From positions 86,370 through 150,369 of the forward strand of contig NZ_JACESE010000011.1 of assembly GCF_013911965.1 (NCBI RefSeq): a DNA stretch of 64,000 nucleotides, read 5' to 3'. The stretch comes from Phenylobacterium sp. (lineage in GTDB: Bacteria; Pseudomonadota; Alphaproteobacteria; Caulobacterales; Caulobacteraceae). Of this stretch, positions 40,549-49,750 are shown piece after piece. Positions within the stretch are counted from its first letter, which is position 1. Each line of letters begins with the position of its first letter. The notes under the pieces were generated by a model, which saw only the letters and a program-made list of their open reading frames with translations, made no database searches and was not told where the DNA came from. Position numbers and translations under genes: made by a program.

Positions 40549-41631
40549 ATGAAGATTGCTCAGGTCGCTCCCCTCTACGAGGCGGTCCCGCCGCGGCTGT
40601 ACGGCGGGACGGAGCGTGTGGTGGCTCACCTGACCGACGCGCTGGTGGCGCTCGGCCACGAGGTGACCCTGTTCGCCAGCGCCGAGGCGCAGACCCGCGC
40701 CCGGCTCGTGCCGGTGCGCGATCAGGCGATCCGCCTCGACCCGGCCCCGCTGAAGTCCGACGTCGCCGCGCACCTGGCGCAGCTCGCCGAGGTGAAGCGG
40801 CGCGCCGACGACTTCGACGTCATCCACTTCCACACCGACCTGCTGCACTTCCCGATCTTCGCCGACCTGGCGGAGAAGACGGTCACGACCCTGCACGGGC
40901 GCCTCGACCTAAAGGACCTGCCGGAGGCCTACCGCCGCTGGCCGGCCTTCCCGCTGGTCTCGATCAGCGACGACCAGCGCAAGCCGTTGCCCTTCGCCAA
41001 CTGGATCGGGACCGTGCACCACGGCTTCCCGCCGGAGCACTACACCTTCCACCTGCGCAGCGAGGGCTATCTGGCCTTCCTGGGCCGCATCTCGCCGGAG
41101 AAGCGCCCGGACCGGGCGATCGAGATCGCGCGCCGCGCCGGCAAGCGGCTGAAGATCGCCGCCAAGGTGGACGCCGCCGACCGCGCCTACTTCAACGAGG
41201 TCATCGAGCCGCTGATCCGCGACGAGCCCCTGGTGGAGTTCATCGGCGAGATCGGCGATGCGGAGAAATCCGCCTTCCTGGGCGGGGCCGACGCCCTGCT
41301 CTTCCCCATCGACTGGCCGGAGCCCTTCGGCCTGGTGATGATCGAGGCCATGGCCTGCGGCACGCCGGTCATCGCCTGGAACTGCGGCTCGGTTCCGGAG
41401 GTGGTGGAGCCCGGCGTCACCGGCTTCATCGTCGAGGACTTGGACGGGGCGGTGGCCGCCGTCGGCCGGATCGGCGAACTGCGGCGCACCGGGGTGCGCG
41501 CACGTTTCGAGACCCGCTTCTCCGCCCTCACCATGGCGCGCCACTACGCCGCGCTTTACGCCGGCCTGCGCCAGCCCGAGCCTGGACCGGTCTCGCGCGC
41601 GGCGGCTCAAGTGAAAGCCGTCGCCGCGTGA
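40549..41631 (+). CDS. Glycosyltransferase family 4 protein, 360 aa
   Basis: A GT-B fold enzyme: N-terminal YGGTERVVAHLTDALVALGH (donor-loop region), DVIHFHTDLL, then the C-terminal GYLAFLGRISPEKRPDRAIE and the E-x7-E motif region PFGLVMIEAMACGTPVIAWN typical of GT4. It transfers a sugar from a nucleotide donor to an acceptor that cannot be told. It is followed after 19 bases by an amylo-1,6-glucosidase gene, a pairing often seen in proteobacterial stress and trehalose or glycogen clusters. Confidence 0.9.
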   Translation: MKIAQVAPLYEAVPPRLYGGTERVVAHLTDALVALGHEVTLFASAEAQTRARLVPVRDQAIRLDPAPLKSDVAAHLAQLAEVKRRADDFDVIHFHTDLLHFPIFADLAEKTVTTLHGRLDLKDLPEAYRRWPAFPLVSISDDQRKPLPFANWIGTVHHGFPPEHYTFHLRSEGYLAFLGRISPEKRPDRAIEIARRAGKRLKIAAKVDAADRAYFNEVIEPLIRDEPLVEFIGEIGDAEKSAFLGGADALLFPIDWPEPFGLVMIEAMACGTPVIAWNCGSVPEVVEPGVTGFIVEDLDGAVAAVGRIGELRRTGVRARFETRFSALTMARHYAALYAGLRQPEPGPVSRAAAQVKAVAA

Positions 41632-41650
41632 GGAAGCTGGGGGACGAAGC

Positions 41651-43810
41651 ATGGACGACCTGGCGCTTGCGCCGGAGGCGCATTTCGAGGCGGCGAGCGA
41701 GCGCGAGCGGCGCGCGCCCGACCGCCTCTTCACCCTCAAGGAAGGCGACGTCTTCCTGGTCTGCGACGCGTTCGGCGACATCCACGGGGTCGCCGACGGG
41801 CTCTTCCAAAACGACACGCGGCAGCTCTCCCGCCTGACCCTGCGGCTCGACGGGAGCGCCCCTGCCCTGCTGAGCAGCGCCGTGGGTCGGGACAACGTCA
41901 TCTTCACCGCCAACGCCACCAATCGGCCGCTCACGCCCATTGGCGCGGTCACGACGCCGGAAGGCGTGGTGCACCTGGAGCGCAAGCGGCTGATCTGGGA
42001 CGGGCGGCTCTTCGAGCGGATCCGGTGCGTCAACTACGGGGACGCTCCGGCCACGCTGCCGCTCGACTTCAGCTTCGACGCCGACTTCAAGGACATGTTC
42101 GAGGTTCGCGGCCAGACGCGCGCGCACCGCGGCCATCGTGCCTCGCCCACGGTCCTGCCGATGGGCGTCAAGTTTCAGTACGAAGGACTCGACGGGAACC
42201 GCCGCGACTGCGTCATCGCGTTCTCGGAGCGGCCGACGCACCTCGACGCCCACCACGCCAGCATCCGCCTGGAGCTCGATCCGCGGACGCCGAAGGACGT
42301 CTACCTCGAGGTGGGGCCGGAGGGGGGACCGCCGCCCGCCGCGCGACGCTTCCGGCGCGCGAGCCTGCTGGCCAAGGCCGCGATGCGGCGGCGCCTGCGC
42401 CGCGGCGGCCGGGTCCATACCTCGGGGCGGCTGTTCAACGCCTGGCTCGACAAGTCGCGGGCCGACCTGGCGCTGCTCACCACGGATCTCGCCACCGGTC
42501 CCTACCCCTACGCCGGCATCCCTTGGTTCTCCACGACCTTCGGCCGCGATGCGATCATCACAGCCTGGCAGCTGCTCTGGCTCGATCCGAGCCTTGCCAA
42601 GGGCGTGCTGGCCTACCTCGCGGCGACCCAGGCCGACGAGCACTCGAGCTTCCGCGACGCGGCGCCGGGCAAGATCCTGCACGAGGCCCGACGCGGCGAG
42701 ATGGCCGCACAAGGCGAGGTGCCGTTCGGCCGCTACTATGGCGGCGTCGACACCACCTGCCTGTTCGTCGCTCTGGCGGCGGCTTACGCGGAGCGGACCG
42801 GCGACCGCGCCTTCCTGGACCAGATCTGGCCTGCGCTCCTGGCCGCCACCGGCTGGATGGACAGCTTCGCCAAGTCGGACCCGCTGGGCCTCATCCGTTA
42901 CGCGCGCGGGGCCGACACGGGCCTCTTGAACCAGGGCTGGAAGGACAGCCACGACTCCATCTTCCATGCGGACGGCCGAACCCCCGATGGGCCGATCGCC
43001 CTGGTCGAGGTGCAAGGCTACGCCTACGCCGCCTACTGCGGGATGGCGCGGCTCGCGGCCACGCGGTTCGACCGCGACCACGCCGAGGGATGGCGTCGCC
43101 GGGCCGAGCAGATCCGCGAGGCGGTGGAATCGCGGTTCTGGATGCCAGAGGCCGGCTTCTACGGCATCGCCCTCGACGGCGAGAACCAGCTCTGCCGGGT
43201 GAAGGCCTCCAACGCCGGACACCTACTGTTCGTCGGCCTGCCCTCGCCCGAGCGCGCCCAGGCGGTGATGCGAACCCTTCTGGGCCCAGGCTTCACCAAC
43301 GGGTGGGGGCTTCGCACCCTGGCCAGCGACCAGCCCCGCTACAACCCCATGTCCTACCACAACGGCTCGGTCTGGCCGCACGACACCGCGCTCTGCGCCA
43401 TAGGCTTCCGGCGCTATGGCGGCGCCGACGCCGTGCCGCGCCTGCTCTCGGCGCTGTTCGAGGCGGCGGTGCACTTCGACATGCGGCTGCCCGAGCTCTT
43501 CTGCGGCTTCCCGCGCCATGCCGGCGAGCCGCCGGTCGCCTATCCCGTCGCCTGCCTGCCGCAGGCCTGGGCCGCGGCGTCCGTGTTCGGCGTCCTGCAG
43601 GCCTGCCTGGGCCTGCACGTGGACGGCTGGCGTGACGAGCTCCACGTGCGCTCGCCACGACTGCCCTTGGGCATCGGCGAGCTCCGGCTCGAGAACCTGC
43701 CGGTCGGCGACCGTCGCCTCGACCTGGTGTTCCGCGAGGCCGGCGGGCGGGTGATGGTCCTCCCCGGCCGCAACGAAGAACAAGGCGTTCCGTTGATCAC
43801 CCACACCTGA
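41651..43810 (+). CDS. Amylo-alpha-1,6-glucosidase (glycogen debranching family), 719 aa
   Basis: An N-terminal beta-sandwich (RLFTLKEGDVFLVCDAFGDI, DGLFQNDTRQLSRLTL) and a C-terminal (alpha/alpha)6 barrel (GIPWFSTTFGRDAIITAWQL, LNQGWKDSHDSIFHADG, NPMSYHNGSVWPHDTALCA) identify the GDE family. The acidic residues in GRDAII and WKDSHDS are the likely catalytic pair. It removes alpha-1,6-linked glucose or acts on related glucans. The product would feed glycolysis together with the accessory phosphoglycerate mutase. The upstream EcfG-type promoter suggests use of glucan stores under stress. Confidence 0.9.
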   Translation: MDDLALAPEAHFEAASERERRAPDRLFTLKEGDVFLVCDAFGDIHGVADGLFQNDTRQLSRLTLRLDGSAPALLSSAVGRDNVIFTANATNRPLTPIGAVTTPEGVVHLERKRLIWDGRLFERIRCVNYGDAPATLPLDFSFDADFKDMFEVRGQTRAHRGHRASPTVLPMGVKFQYEGLDGNRRDCVIAFSERPTHLDAHHASIRLELDPRTPKDVYLEVGPEGGPPPAARRFRRASLLAKAAMRRRLRRGGRVHTSGRLFNAWLDKSRADLALLTTDLATGPYPYAGIPWFSTTFGRDAIITAWQLLWLDPSLAKGVLAYLAATQADEHSSFRDAAPGKILHEARRGEMAAQGEVPFGRYYGGVDTTCLFVALAAAYAERTGDRAFLDQIWPALLAATGWMDSFAKSDPLGLIRYARGADTGLLNQGWKDSHDSIFHADGRTPDGPIALVEVQGYAYAAYCGMARLAATRFDRDHAEGWRRRAEQIREAVESRFWMPEAGFYGIALDGENQLCRVKASNAGHLLFVGLPSPERAQAVMRTLLGPGFTNGWGLRTLASDQPRYNPMSYHNGSVWPHDTALCAIGFRRYGGADAVPRLLSALFEAAVHFDMRLPELFCGFPRHAGEPPVAYPVACLPQAWAAASVFGVLQACLGLHVDGWRDELHVRSPRLPLGIGELRLENLPVGDRRLDLVFREAGGRVMVLPGRNEEQGVPLITHT

Positions 43811-43848
43811 CGGACAGGCGAGAGGGACCCACCAGAGCGAGCGGAGAC

Positions 43849-44163
43849 ATGCGCGTCAGAGTTTGGATCGAGGGCCCGGACGGGCCCGCCCGGGACTTCG
43901 AGCTCGTGAGCCCGCCACGCGTCGGCGAACGCATCTGCATCGCCACGTCGCACGGGCTCGAGGAGGGCGTGGTGGAGACGATCACCTGGCAGCTGCAGGC
44001 CGTCGAACCCACGACCACGGAACTGCTCCTCGAAGGCGAACCGCCTGGCTCCGTCAGCCTCGTCCAGGTCGTCTGCCGCCGACCGACGGAGGCCCTGCAC
44101 CGGGTGTTGGCCGCCTCCGCCGACGCCGAGCAGGCGTCTCTTCCCTCTCCGTCGTCCAATTAG
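43849..44163 (+). CDS. Small beta-rich protein of unknown function, 104 aa
   Basis: Not recognised. The sequence (VRVWIEGPDGPARDFELVSP, VGERICIATSHGLEEGVVET, TITWQLQAVEPTTTELLLEG) looks like a small beta-barrel, with alternating hydrophobic strands; no membrane segment. The start is ATG 43849, with AGCGGAGA upstream. It lies 38 bases after the debranching enzyme and may be its operon partner. It overlaps the convergent CxxC gene by four bases. Confidence 0.6.
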   Translation: MRVRVWIEGPDGPARDFELVSPPRVGERICIATSHGLEEGVVETITWQLQAVEPTTTELLLEGEPPGSVSLVQVVCRRPTEALHRVLAASADAEQASLPSPSSN

Positions 44164-44459
44164 GAGCGGTCCTCCGGCCACGGCGCGCTCAGCACTTCGT
44201 GCCAGCTCATGTCGGGCGCCTTGCCCTGGAAGTTGACGAAGCCGACGCAGCCCAGGCGTTTGCAGCGCTCCTTGCGGTTCCAGAGGCTGAAGTCCGCGCC
44301 CTTCACACGCGCGATCAGCCTCAGGTTCACGCGGAAGAGCAGGCCGCACGCTTCACACTTGGAGTGTACGTCCCAGCCTAACCGGATCATGTCCCCCACG
44401 CTCTCGCAACGCCGCCGACGCATCGCGATCGGTATGCGATCCGGATTCCGACTCCCCAT
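44160..44459 (-). CDS. Small zinc-ribbon-like protein, 99 aa
   Basis: Two cysteine clusters, CEACGLLFRVN near residue 35 and CKRLGCVGFVNF near residue 65, resemble a four-Cys zinc ribbon. The pattern W-D-V-H-S-K-C-E-A-C and W-N-R-K-E-R-C is common in Caulobacterales plasmid proteins of unknown function. Start ATG 44459 is preceded by AGGAGTGGAG; an internal ATG gives a shorter form beginning MIRLGWDV. It may be a DNA-binding accessory protein. Confidence 0.6.
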   Translation of the reverse strand: MGSRNPDRIPIAMRRRRCESVGDMIRLGWDVHSKCEACGLLFRVNLRLIARVKGADFSLWNRKERCKRLGCVGFVNFQGKAPDMSWHEVLSAPWPEDRS

Positions 44460-44546
44460 GCTCCACTCCTGACCCGTGGGAACAGAAGCAGAACGAGCAA
44501 GGATTGGAAAGGTGACCGGCGGGTCCGGCTCGGCCTTGACCCGGCC

Positions 44547-44562
44547 GTGCATTTTATTGCTC
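44547..44562. promoter_or_regulatory. GTGCA-N6-TGC-type dyad upstream of the fifth sHsp gene
   Basis: GTGCA-TTTTAT-TGCTC, closely matching the minus-strand reading of the dyad at 23502 (GTGCA-CTTTAT-TGCAC). It lies about 130 bases upstream of the sHsp start, just after a CTTGAC. Confidence 0.35.
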
Positions 44563-44690
44563 GTCCGCTGCAACTCGCCGGGCAGACCAGCGCTTCTCCA
44601 GACGAGCTGTGGCGAGCAGCTCGCTCATGGAACCGCGTGTCGCTGGCGCCTGATCCAGCGACCTTCGCTCTGGCCAATGGAGACGCCCAG

Positions 44691-45266
44691 ATGTCGCAAT
44701 CCCTCACCCCGTTCGGAGGCGCCGATCCTCTGCTTTCGCTTCATCGCGAGATGAACCGCCTGTTCGACGATGTCTTCCGCGGCTCGCGCAGCTTCGCGCC
44801 GCCCACGAGCCAGGGCGGCGGCGTGGCGGCCACCTTCAACGCCAGCATGGACGTCTCCGAAACCGACAAGGAAGTGCGCGTCTGTGTGGAGCTGCCGGGC
44901 GTCGACGAGAAGGATATCGACGTCTCGCTGGAGAACGACCAGCTCACCATCCGTGGCGAGAAGAAGTTCCAGCAGGAGAAGGGTGACGAGAAGACCAACT
45001 ACCATTTCGTGGAGCGTGGCTATGGCCGCTTCCAACGCGCCCTCCGTCTGCCCTTCCAGGCCAATCCTGATGAGGTGAAGGCGACCTTCCACAACGGCGT
45101 GCTGACCGTCACCGTGCCGAAGAGCGCCGAGCAGAGCCGTTCACGGCGGATCCAGATTCAAGGCTCGAGCGGTCAGTCGTCGTCTTCGGCCCAAGGCCAG
45201 GACCAACAAACCGCGGCTGGCCCGGCGAGCGGGCAGGAAGGCTCCGGCCAAGGCGCCACGCACTAA
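44691..45266 (+). CDS. Small heat shock protein, class C-like with Gln/Ser-rich tail, 191 aa
   Basis: The alpha-crystallin domain covers about residues 50-145: FNASMDVSETDKEVRVCVEL, PGVDEKDIDVSLENDQLTIR, GEKKFQQEK and HNGVLTVTVPKS, followed by the RRIQIQG I-x-I motif. A 35-residue Ser/Gln/Gly-rich tail follows, unusual and likely disordered. The N-terminal LHREMNRLFDDVFRGSR arm matches the sHsp encoded at 8809. ATG 44691 is set by TGGAG 10 bases upstream. A hairpin follows at 45323. Confidence 0.93.
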   Translation: MSQSLTPFGGADPLLSLHREMNRLFDDVFRGSRSFAPPTSQGGGVAATFNASMDVSETDKEVRVCVELPGVDEKDIDVSLENDQLTIRGEKKFQQEKGDEKTNYHFVERGYGRFQRALRLPFQANPDEVKATFHNGVLTVTVPKSAEQSRSRRIQIQGSSGQSSSSAQGQDQQTAAGPASGQEGSGQGATH

Positions 45267-45322
45267 GCAGTCACCGGCCATGGGGCGGGGCTCGCGTCCC
45301 TCTGCTAAGCGCAACTTGGTGG

Positions 45323-45353
45323 GGCGGAGATAAAGGTCATCGGCTTCTCCGCC
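45323..45353 (+). terminator. Possible terminator after the fifth sHsp gene
   Basis: GGCGGAGA (45323-45330) pairs with TCTCCGCC (45346-45353), an 8-bp perfect stem with a 15-base loop. No T-run; the hairpin lies about 56 bases after the stop. Confidence 0.35.
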
Positions 45354-45450
45354 CTGCTATTGCACGGATCTTCTTCGATCAGTCGCAGGACTGGCGCCGA
45401 ACCACCTCAGGGGCATAGGATTGGAGTCGCCGTCGGCGACGGAGGTTCGG

Positions 45451-45690
45451 ATGGTCGGTCAGATCGCTCGATGGATTGTGTGGCTGCTCATCGCGAGCTT
45501 CGCGGTTAGCTATGCGCCTGTCCTGCTCCGTCTCGATCGCGAAGCACTCGCTACGGTCGGCGTCTTCGCCCTATGCGTCATTAGTGTCGTGTTGGTCGGG
45601 AGGATTGTCTACTCTCGAGGGAGAGGCGACGGTGAGGAGCAAGATGAGTTCCTGCTCTGGCGCCAGAACGCCGATCGTTTCCGAGACTGA
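45451..45690 (+). CDS. Small membrane protein with two helices, 79 aa
   Basis: Two hydrophobic segments (WIVWLLIASFAVSYAPVLL and LATVGVFALCVISVVLVGRI) with a charged C-terminal tail. Not recognised. ATG 45451 has GGAGG 6 bases upstream. GC content looks lower than in the stress island, near the edge of the conjugation region, so it may mark the boundary between modules. Confidence 0.6.
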   Translation: MVGQIARWIVWLLIASFAVSYAPVLLRLDREALATVGVFALCVISVVLVGRIVYSRGRGDGEEQDEFLLWRQNADRFRD

Positions 45691-45711
45691 TCGCCAAAGG
45701 CGCCAGCACAC

Positions 45712-46818
45712 CTATCTTCGCCGGACCCTCTCTGGTCCTTCGGCGCTGCGATCTCCCTCCGACGCGACCTGCTGCCGTTCGCGTTGAGCCTTCAACTTTG
45801 GCTCCTGGAAGCGTGCGCCGTCCTCCATTCGCTCGGCCGCCTTGAATCGGGCTCGATCGACGACCCGCGCGGCAGCATCAGGATCCAGGCGCTGGCGGGC
45901 CACGCTGGCCACCACGCCCAGGGTAGCTTGCGCCGCCTTTAGGGCAGGATCGCGCGCAGCCTCCGCTGGATTACTCTCGCGGAGGCGCGCCGCTTCTACA
46001 GTCCAGCGGTTTCGCTGATGCGCCTCGCCGCTGCGGTCCGACACGCGGTCGACGCCCTCCCGACGAAGGGTGATCTCGTCCCCGACCTTCGCGCCTGAGC
46101 GCGAAATCGCCATCGGCAGGGTCACGCCCCAGATCTGCACCGGCTTGCCCTCCGCCGGTTGGATGCGCACGAACGGAGCGGGCGCGGCCCCCTGGCGGCC
46201 GCGGAATGGCGCACGTCCGATCTCCAGGAGTCGACCACGAACGCCGGCGTCGTAGTCGACGCGATCCTGAGGCCGAGCGGGCGATGGGCGTGAGCGCTCG
46301 TCCGTCCGCTCGCGACGAGGCGCGGGCCCTAAGGAGCCCTTCTCTCGCGCTTCGGACCGCCGCTCGAGCTCCTGAAAATCACGCTGGTTGGGCCGGAAGC
46401 CGCGCACCTCCAGGCCCCGGCTCTGGGCCTCCAGCCACACCTCACGCTTGAAGTCCTCGGCGCCGCGCACCTGGATCGCTTGCCAGCCGCGATGCTCGGC
46501 AATGTCTACCATGTCTCGGATGGTGTTCGGGTTGGTCTCGGACGTGGAGAGCCGCGCGCCGGCGTCACGGAAGGCCGGCTTCGGCGCATTATACTCGGCA
46601 TAGAAGGCTAGGGCGCGGGCCGTCGATTGCGTGAAGTAGCGCTTGCTGAGCGCCTCGGGCACGTCCCCCTTTTCGGTCGAGATCGGCCGATCCGGCGTCC
46701 CCTTCAGCGTCTCACGCGTGGGCGCCACATCGCCCTCGGTCGCGCGGCGTTCCCGCGACCGGCGCGGCGCCTCGGGCTCCCGCAGGTCCTTTCCGGCGTC
46801 GTCTGCCGCCTCCGACAT
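45712..46818 (-). CDS. LPD7-domain conjugation accessory protein, 368 aa
   Basis: Residues about 55-155 match the LPD7 domain (RYFTQSTARALAFYAEYNAP, ARLSTSETNPNTIRDMVDIA, EHRGWQAIQVRGAEDFKREV), which is usually found at the C-terminus of TraI-type relaxases or other large polyvalent proteins. Here the relaxase and helicase parts are absent and the domain stands alone, followed by a basic linker and a beta-rich region. It is the last gene of the virB operon, nine bases after virD4/traG. It may work with a relaxase encoded elsewhere on the replicon. Confidence 0.75.
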   Translation of the reverse strand: MSEAADDAGKDLREPEAPRRSRERRATEGDVAPTRETLKGTPDRPISTEKGDVPEALSKRYFTQSTARALAFYAEYNAPKPAFRDAGARLSTSETNPNTIRDMVDIAEHRGWQAIQVRGAEDFKREVWLEAQSRGLEVRGFRPNQRDFQELERRSEAREKGSLGPAPRRERTDERSRPSPARPQDRVDYDAGVRGRLLEIGRAPFRGRQGAAPAPFVRIQPAEGKPVQIWGVTLPMAISRSGAKVGDEITLRREGVDRVSDRSGEAHQRNRWTVEAARLRESNPAEAARDPALKAAQATLGVVASVARQRLDPDAAARVVDRARFKAAERMEDGARFQEPKLKAQRERQQVASEGDRSAEGPERVRRR

Positions 46819-46827
46819 AATCGCCTC

Positions 46828-48786
46828 CTATCGCGCCACGAGCTCGTCACGGCCGTCGTGCGCATGCTCGCGGTGAACGTCGATCTTGAACTCATCCTCG
46901 AGCGCCCGGTCGAGCGCGGCGCGATCGATGTAGGCCTCAGCCCAGCGCGCCACCTCCTCTTCGCTGGCGCGCTCAGGGGGCGCGTCCATGTCCACGGCCT
47001 CCAGCGCCAGGCTGATCATTTCGGGCGTCAGCAGTTCCTCGCCGGCGGCTTCGGCTTCCGTGAGCGGACGCGAGGCGGGTTCGATTGCGCCCTCAGGGGG
47101 CGTCGGTGCTGGGGCCGGATGAACGGTGACTGGACGCGCCGGCGGCGTGGGGGCCGGCGACACGCGGTGGGTGAAGTCGCCTTCGGCGAAGTAGCGAAGC
47201 TTCTTGCCGCGGACGGGGGGCATGCCCGCGCGAAGGACGATAAGGCGATCCGGCGGCAACTGCATGAGCTCCTGGGGCAGCATCAGCGCCCGCCGTTGCT
47301 CAGAATCCGTCGTGGTCCGCCGGCCGCCGGCGAGGAGCATTGTGGGCCGGCTTCGCGACTGTGATCCGGTCGTGTAGTAGCCCAATCGGTCGCTGAGCTC
47401 CTGGGCCACCTTCAGCTCCTTCGGGGCGAAGACCACCTCCACGCCGCAGTTCGAGATGATCTCCTCGGCGATGTCGTGCCCGTACTCGGCGCGCAGCTGC
47501 GACGGGCTCTGCAGGACGGCGAGGAACCTCAGGCCGTAGCCGGCCACGAAGGAGAAGCCGCGGGCGATCACCGGCGCCGCGCCCAGTCTCGCGAACTCGT
47601 CGAGCAGGACGAGGATTTGGCGGGGCTCTCGATCCTGCCGCGGCAGATGACGGGTGTTGAGGTCGACCAGCTGCTGGAAGAGCAGGTTATACAGCGGCTG
47701 AACGCGGGCCAGGTTGTCCGGCGAAGCCCCGAGGTAGAGGGTGGTCGGCACGTCCCTGAGTCGCCGCAGATCAAAGTCGCTCTCGCTCGTCGCGGCGTCC
47801 ACCAGGGGGTTGAGCCAGAGGTTGAGCCGCGAGGTGAGCGTTTGGCGCACCGAGGCGAAGGTATTCTCGGAGGCCGCGCAGAAGTCCGTCAGCGCGTTTA
47901 CGCAGCCTGCTGACAGCGGTCGGTTCTGCGCCGCCCGGTCGGCGATGATGTTGGGAAAGCGGGTGCGGGGATTGCCGACGGTGAGCTGGCGGTAGATCTC
48001 GCCGATCGTGAACGGCAGCTCCGGCGTCTCAGCGATGTATGCCCCGACGCCGACGAAGCCTGTGCGCGAGGCTTCAGCCCAGAAGGGATCGGTCCGTTCG
48101 GGGGCGGTGAACAGCATGCCCGCGATCTTCTGCAGCTCGTCGAGGACTTCGATCGGCGAGCTGCGGTCGATGTAGGCCAGCGGATTGAAGCGGGCCGTGC
48201 GGCCGTCCGCGGCGAGGGGATCGAACAGATGCACGGCCTGGCCGTGGGCGGCGCGGAAGCCGGCCGAGGAGTCGTAGTTCTCTCGCTTGATGTCGAGCAC
48301 CACGGCCGAGCCAGGCCAATCGAGCAGGTTGGGAATGACCACGCCCACGCCCTTGCCTGTCCGCGTCGGCGCGTAGAGCAGGACGTGCTCGGCGCCGCCA
48401 AAGCGAAGGTAGGAGCCGCCAGCCCGGCCGAGCAGCAGACCGCGGCGCGCCCGCAGTCCCGCCTGGCGCAAATCCCCCTCCCCCGCCCATCGGGCGGCGC
48501 CGTGCAGCGGTCGCCGGACCTGGAGCGCGGCCGCGAGCGCCAGCATCGCCACGAAGAGGAAGGAGCCGACCGCGCCGATCTTCAGCCAGCGCACCACCTC
48601 CGGATCGCCCCGGTAATACCAGAGCCAGCGCGGCAGAACGGCGAGATCGACGTTCGAGGAGAGCTGACCGAGCCCGCCGAGGGTGATCAGCATCCACAAG
48701 GTTATCCACAGGCCGGCGAGCAGCGCCGCGCCCAGGCTGAGAAGCCAGGCCTTAGCGGCGGGGGTCGCGCTTGCGAAGGGGGTCAT
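46828..48786 (-). CDS. virD4: Type IV coupling protein VirD4/TraG, 652 aa
   Basis: Two N-terminal membrane helices (about 12-38 and 70-90) anchor a large cytoplasmic ATPase. Walker A is APTRTGKG at 139-146 in HVLLYAPTRTGKGVGVVIPN, and Walker B is ILVLLDEFARLG. The GFSFVAGYGLRFLAVLQSPS segment is the TraG signature. The protein brings the relaxosome to the VirB channel. The C-terminal 90 residues are Pro/Glu-rich. Its start overlaps the end of virB11 by 35 bases. Confidence 0.93.
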   Translation of the reverse strand: MTPFASATPAAKAWLLSLGAALLAGLWITLWMLITLGGLGQLSSNVDLAVLPRWLWYYRGDPEVVRWLKIGAVGSFLFVAMLALAAALQVRRPLHGAARWAGEGDLRQAGLRARRGLLLGRAGGSYLRFGGAEHVLLYAPTRTGKGVGVVIPNLLDWPGSAVVLDIKRENYDSSAGFRAAHGQAVHLFDPLAADGRTARFNPLAYIDRSSPIEVLDELQKIAGMLFTAPERTDPFWAEASRTGFVGVGAYIAETPELPFTIGEIYRQLTVGNPRTRFPNIIADRAAQNRPLSAGCVNALTDFCAASENTFASVRQTLTSRLNLWLNPLVDAATSESDFDLRRLRDVPTTLYLGASPDNLARVQPLYNLLFQQLVDLNTRHLPRQDREPRQILVLLDEFARLGAAPVIARGFSFVAGYGLRFLAVLQSPSQLRAEYGHDIAEEIISNCGVEVVFAPKELKVAQELSDRLGYYTTGSQSRSRPTMLLAGGRRTTTDSEQRRALMLPQELMQLPPDRLIVLRAGMPPVRGKKLRYFAEGDFTHRVSPAPTPPARPVTVHPAPAPTPPEGAIEPASRPLTEAEAAGEELLTPEMISLALEAVDMDAPPERASEEEVARWAEAYIDRAALDRALEDEFKIDVHREHAHDGRDELVAR

Positions 48787-49750
48787 AATAGACCTCCGTC
48801 ATGCGGAAGCGGCCGGCCTGCCGCTTCATCTGGACCACGATGTCCACCAGCAGGAGGAGAAGCGTTCGAATGTCCGCCCGTGAAAGGTCGCGGCCGCCTT
48901 CCGACTCCTTCACCAGAAGCGTGAGCTGCTCAAACGCGAGCTGGGCGGAATCGGCGTGCACCGTGGTGATCGACCCCGGATGGCCTGAGTTGACGTTGCG
49001 CAGGTAGAAGAAGGCCGTGCCGTCCCGCAGCTCCTGAAGCAGGATGCGATCCGGCCGCATGCGCAGGGCGCTTTCGAGCAGCTGCTTGGCGCCGACGCGC
49101 GCAAGCCCCTGGCCGTCCTTGGCGTAGATCAGGTGAACGACGTTGCGGTGCGGCACCGAAAGCTCGCGCGCGTCCTCGATCGTCAGCAGCCGCTCGCCCT
49201 CGGGGATCAGCTTGATGAGGGTCTTCGAGAAGGTGGTCTTGCCGGAGCCGGTCGCGCCGCTGATCAGGATGTTCTTGCGCGCGCGGACCGCCAGCTCGAA
49301 GAACTCCGGCCACTTCCCTGCGTCGCGCAGCGCCATCAGCTCCGTCTCTTCGGGCGCGAGGTCCTCCGTCGCCGATTTCGCGCCTTCGAACAGACCAGAG
49401 GCGACCAGGTCCTGCATCCCGAACTCGGCCGCGGAAGGCTTGCGGATGGTGAAGGAGATGCTCTCGGCCGCCGGCGGCAGGACGATCTGGCAGCGCTCGC
49501 CGCCGGGCAGCACGGTCGAGCAGACCGGTTCCGAAGCGGTGACGTCCTGGTTGGTGAAGGCCGCCGCGGTCGTGGCCAAGGTCGACAGCCACGCTGGCGT
49601 CAGCTCCGGCGCCTCATGCCAGCGCCAGCCGCCTGGCCCCTCGATCCCGACCTCCCCGGGCCGGTTGATGACCAGCTCGGTGACGTCGGGAGCGTCCAGC
49701 AGCCGCGCCAACGGCGTCAGGTGATGGCGAAGGACCGCCGTGTCGCTCAT
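48752..49750 (-). CDS. virB11: Type IV secretion ATPase VirB11, 332 aa
   Basis: The N-terminal domain contains VTELVINRPGEVGIE and SFTIRKPSAAEFGM, and the RecA-type ATPase has Walker A GATGSGKT at 165-172, an Asp box RLLTIEDARELSVPH and a His box TVHADSAQLAFEQL. It forms a hexamer at the cytoplasmic base of the channel and switches between pilus assembly and transfer. The frame is open well upstream, but ATG 49750 gives the family start and overlaps the virB10 stop by four bases. Confidence 0.94.
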   Translation of the reverse strand: MSDTAVLRHHLTPLARLLDAPDVTELVINRPGEVGIEGPGGWRWHEAPELTPAWLSTLATTAAAFTNQDVTASEPVCSTVLPGGERCQIVLPPAAESISFTIRKPSAAEFGMQDLVASGLFEGAKSATEDLAPEETELMALRDAGKWPEFFELAVRARKNILISGATGSGKTTFSKTLIKLIPEGERLLTIEDARELSVPHRNVVHLIYAKDGQGLARVGAKQLLESALRMRPDRILLQELRDGTAFFYLRNVNSGHPGSITTVHADSAQLAFEQLTLLVKESEGGRDLSRADIRTLLLLLVDIVVQMKRQAGRFRMTEVYYDPLRKRDPRR

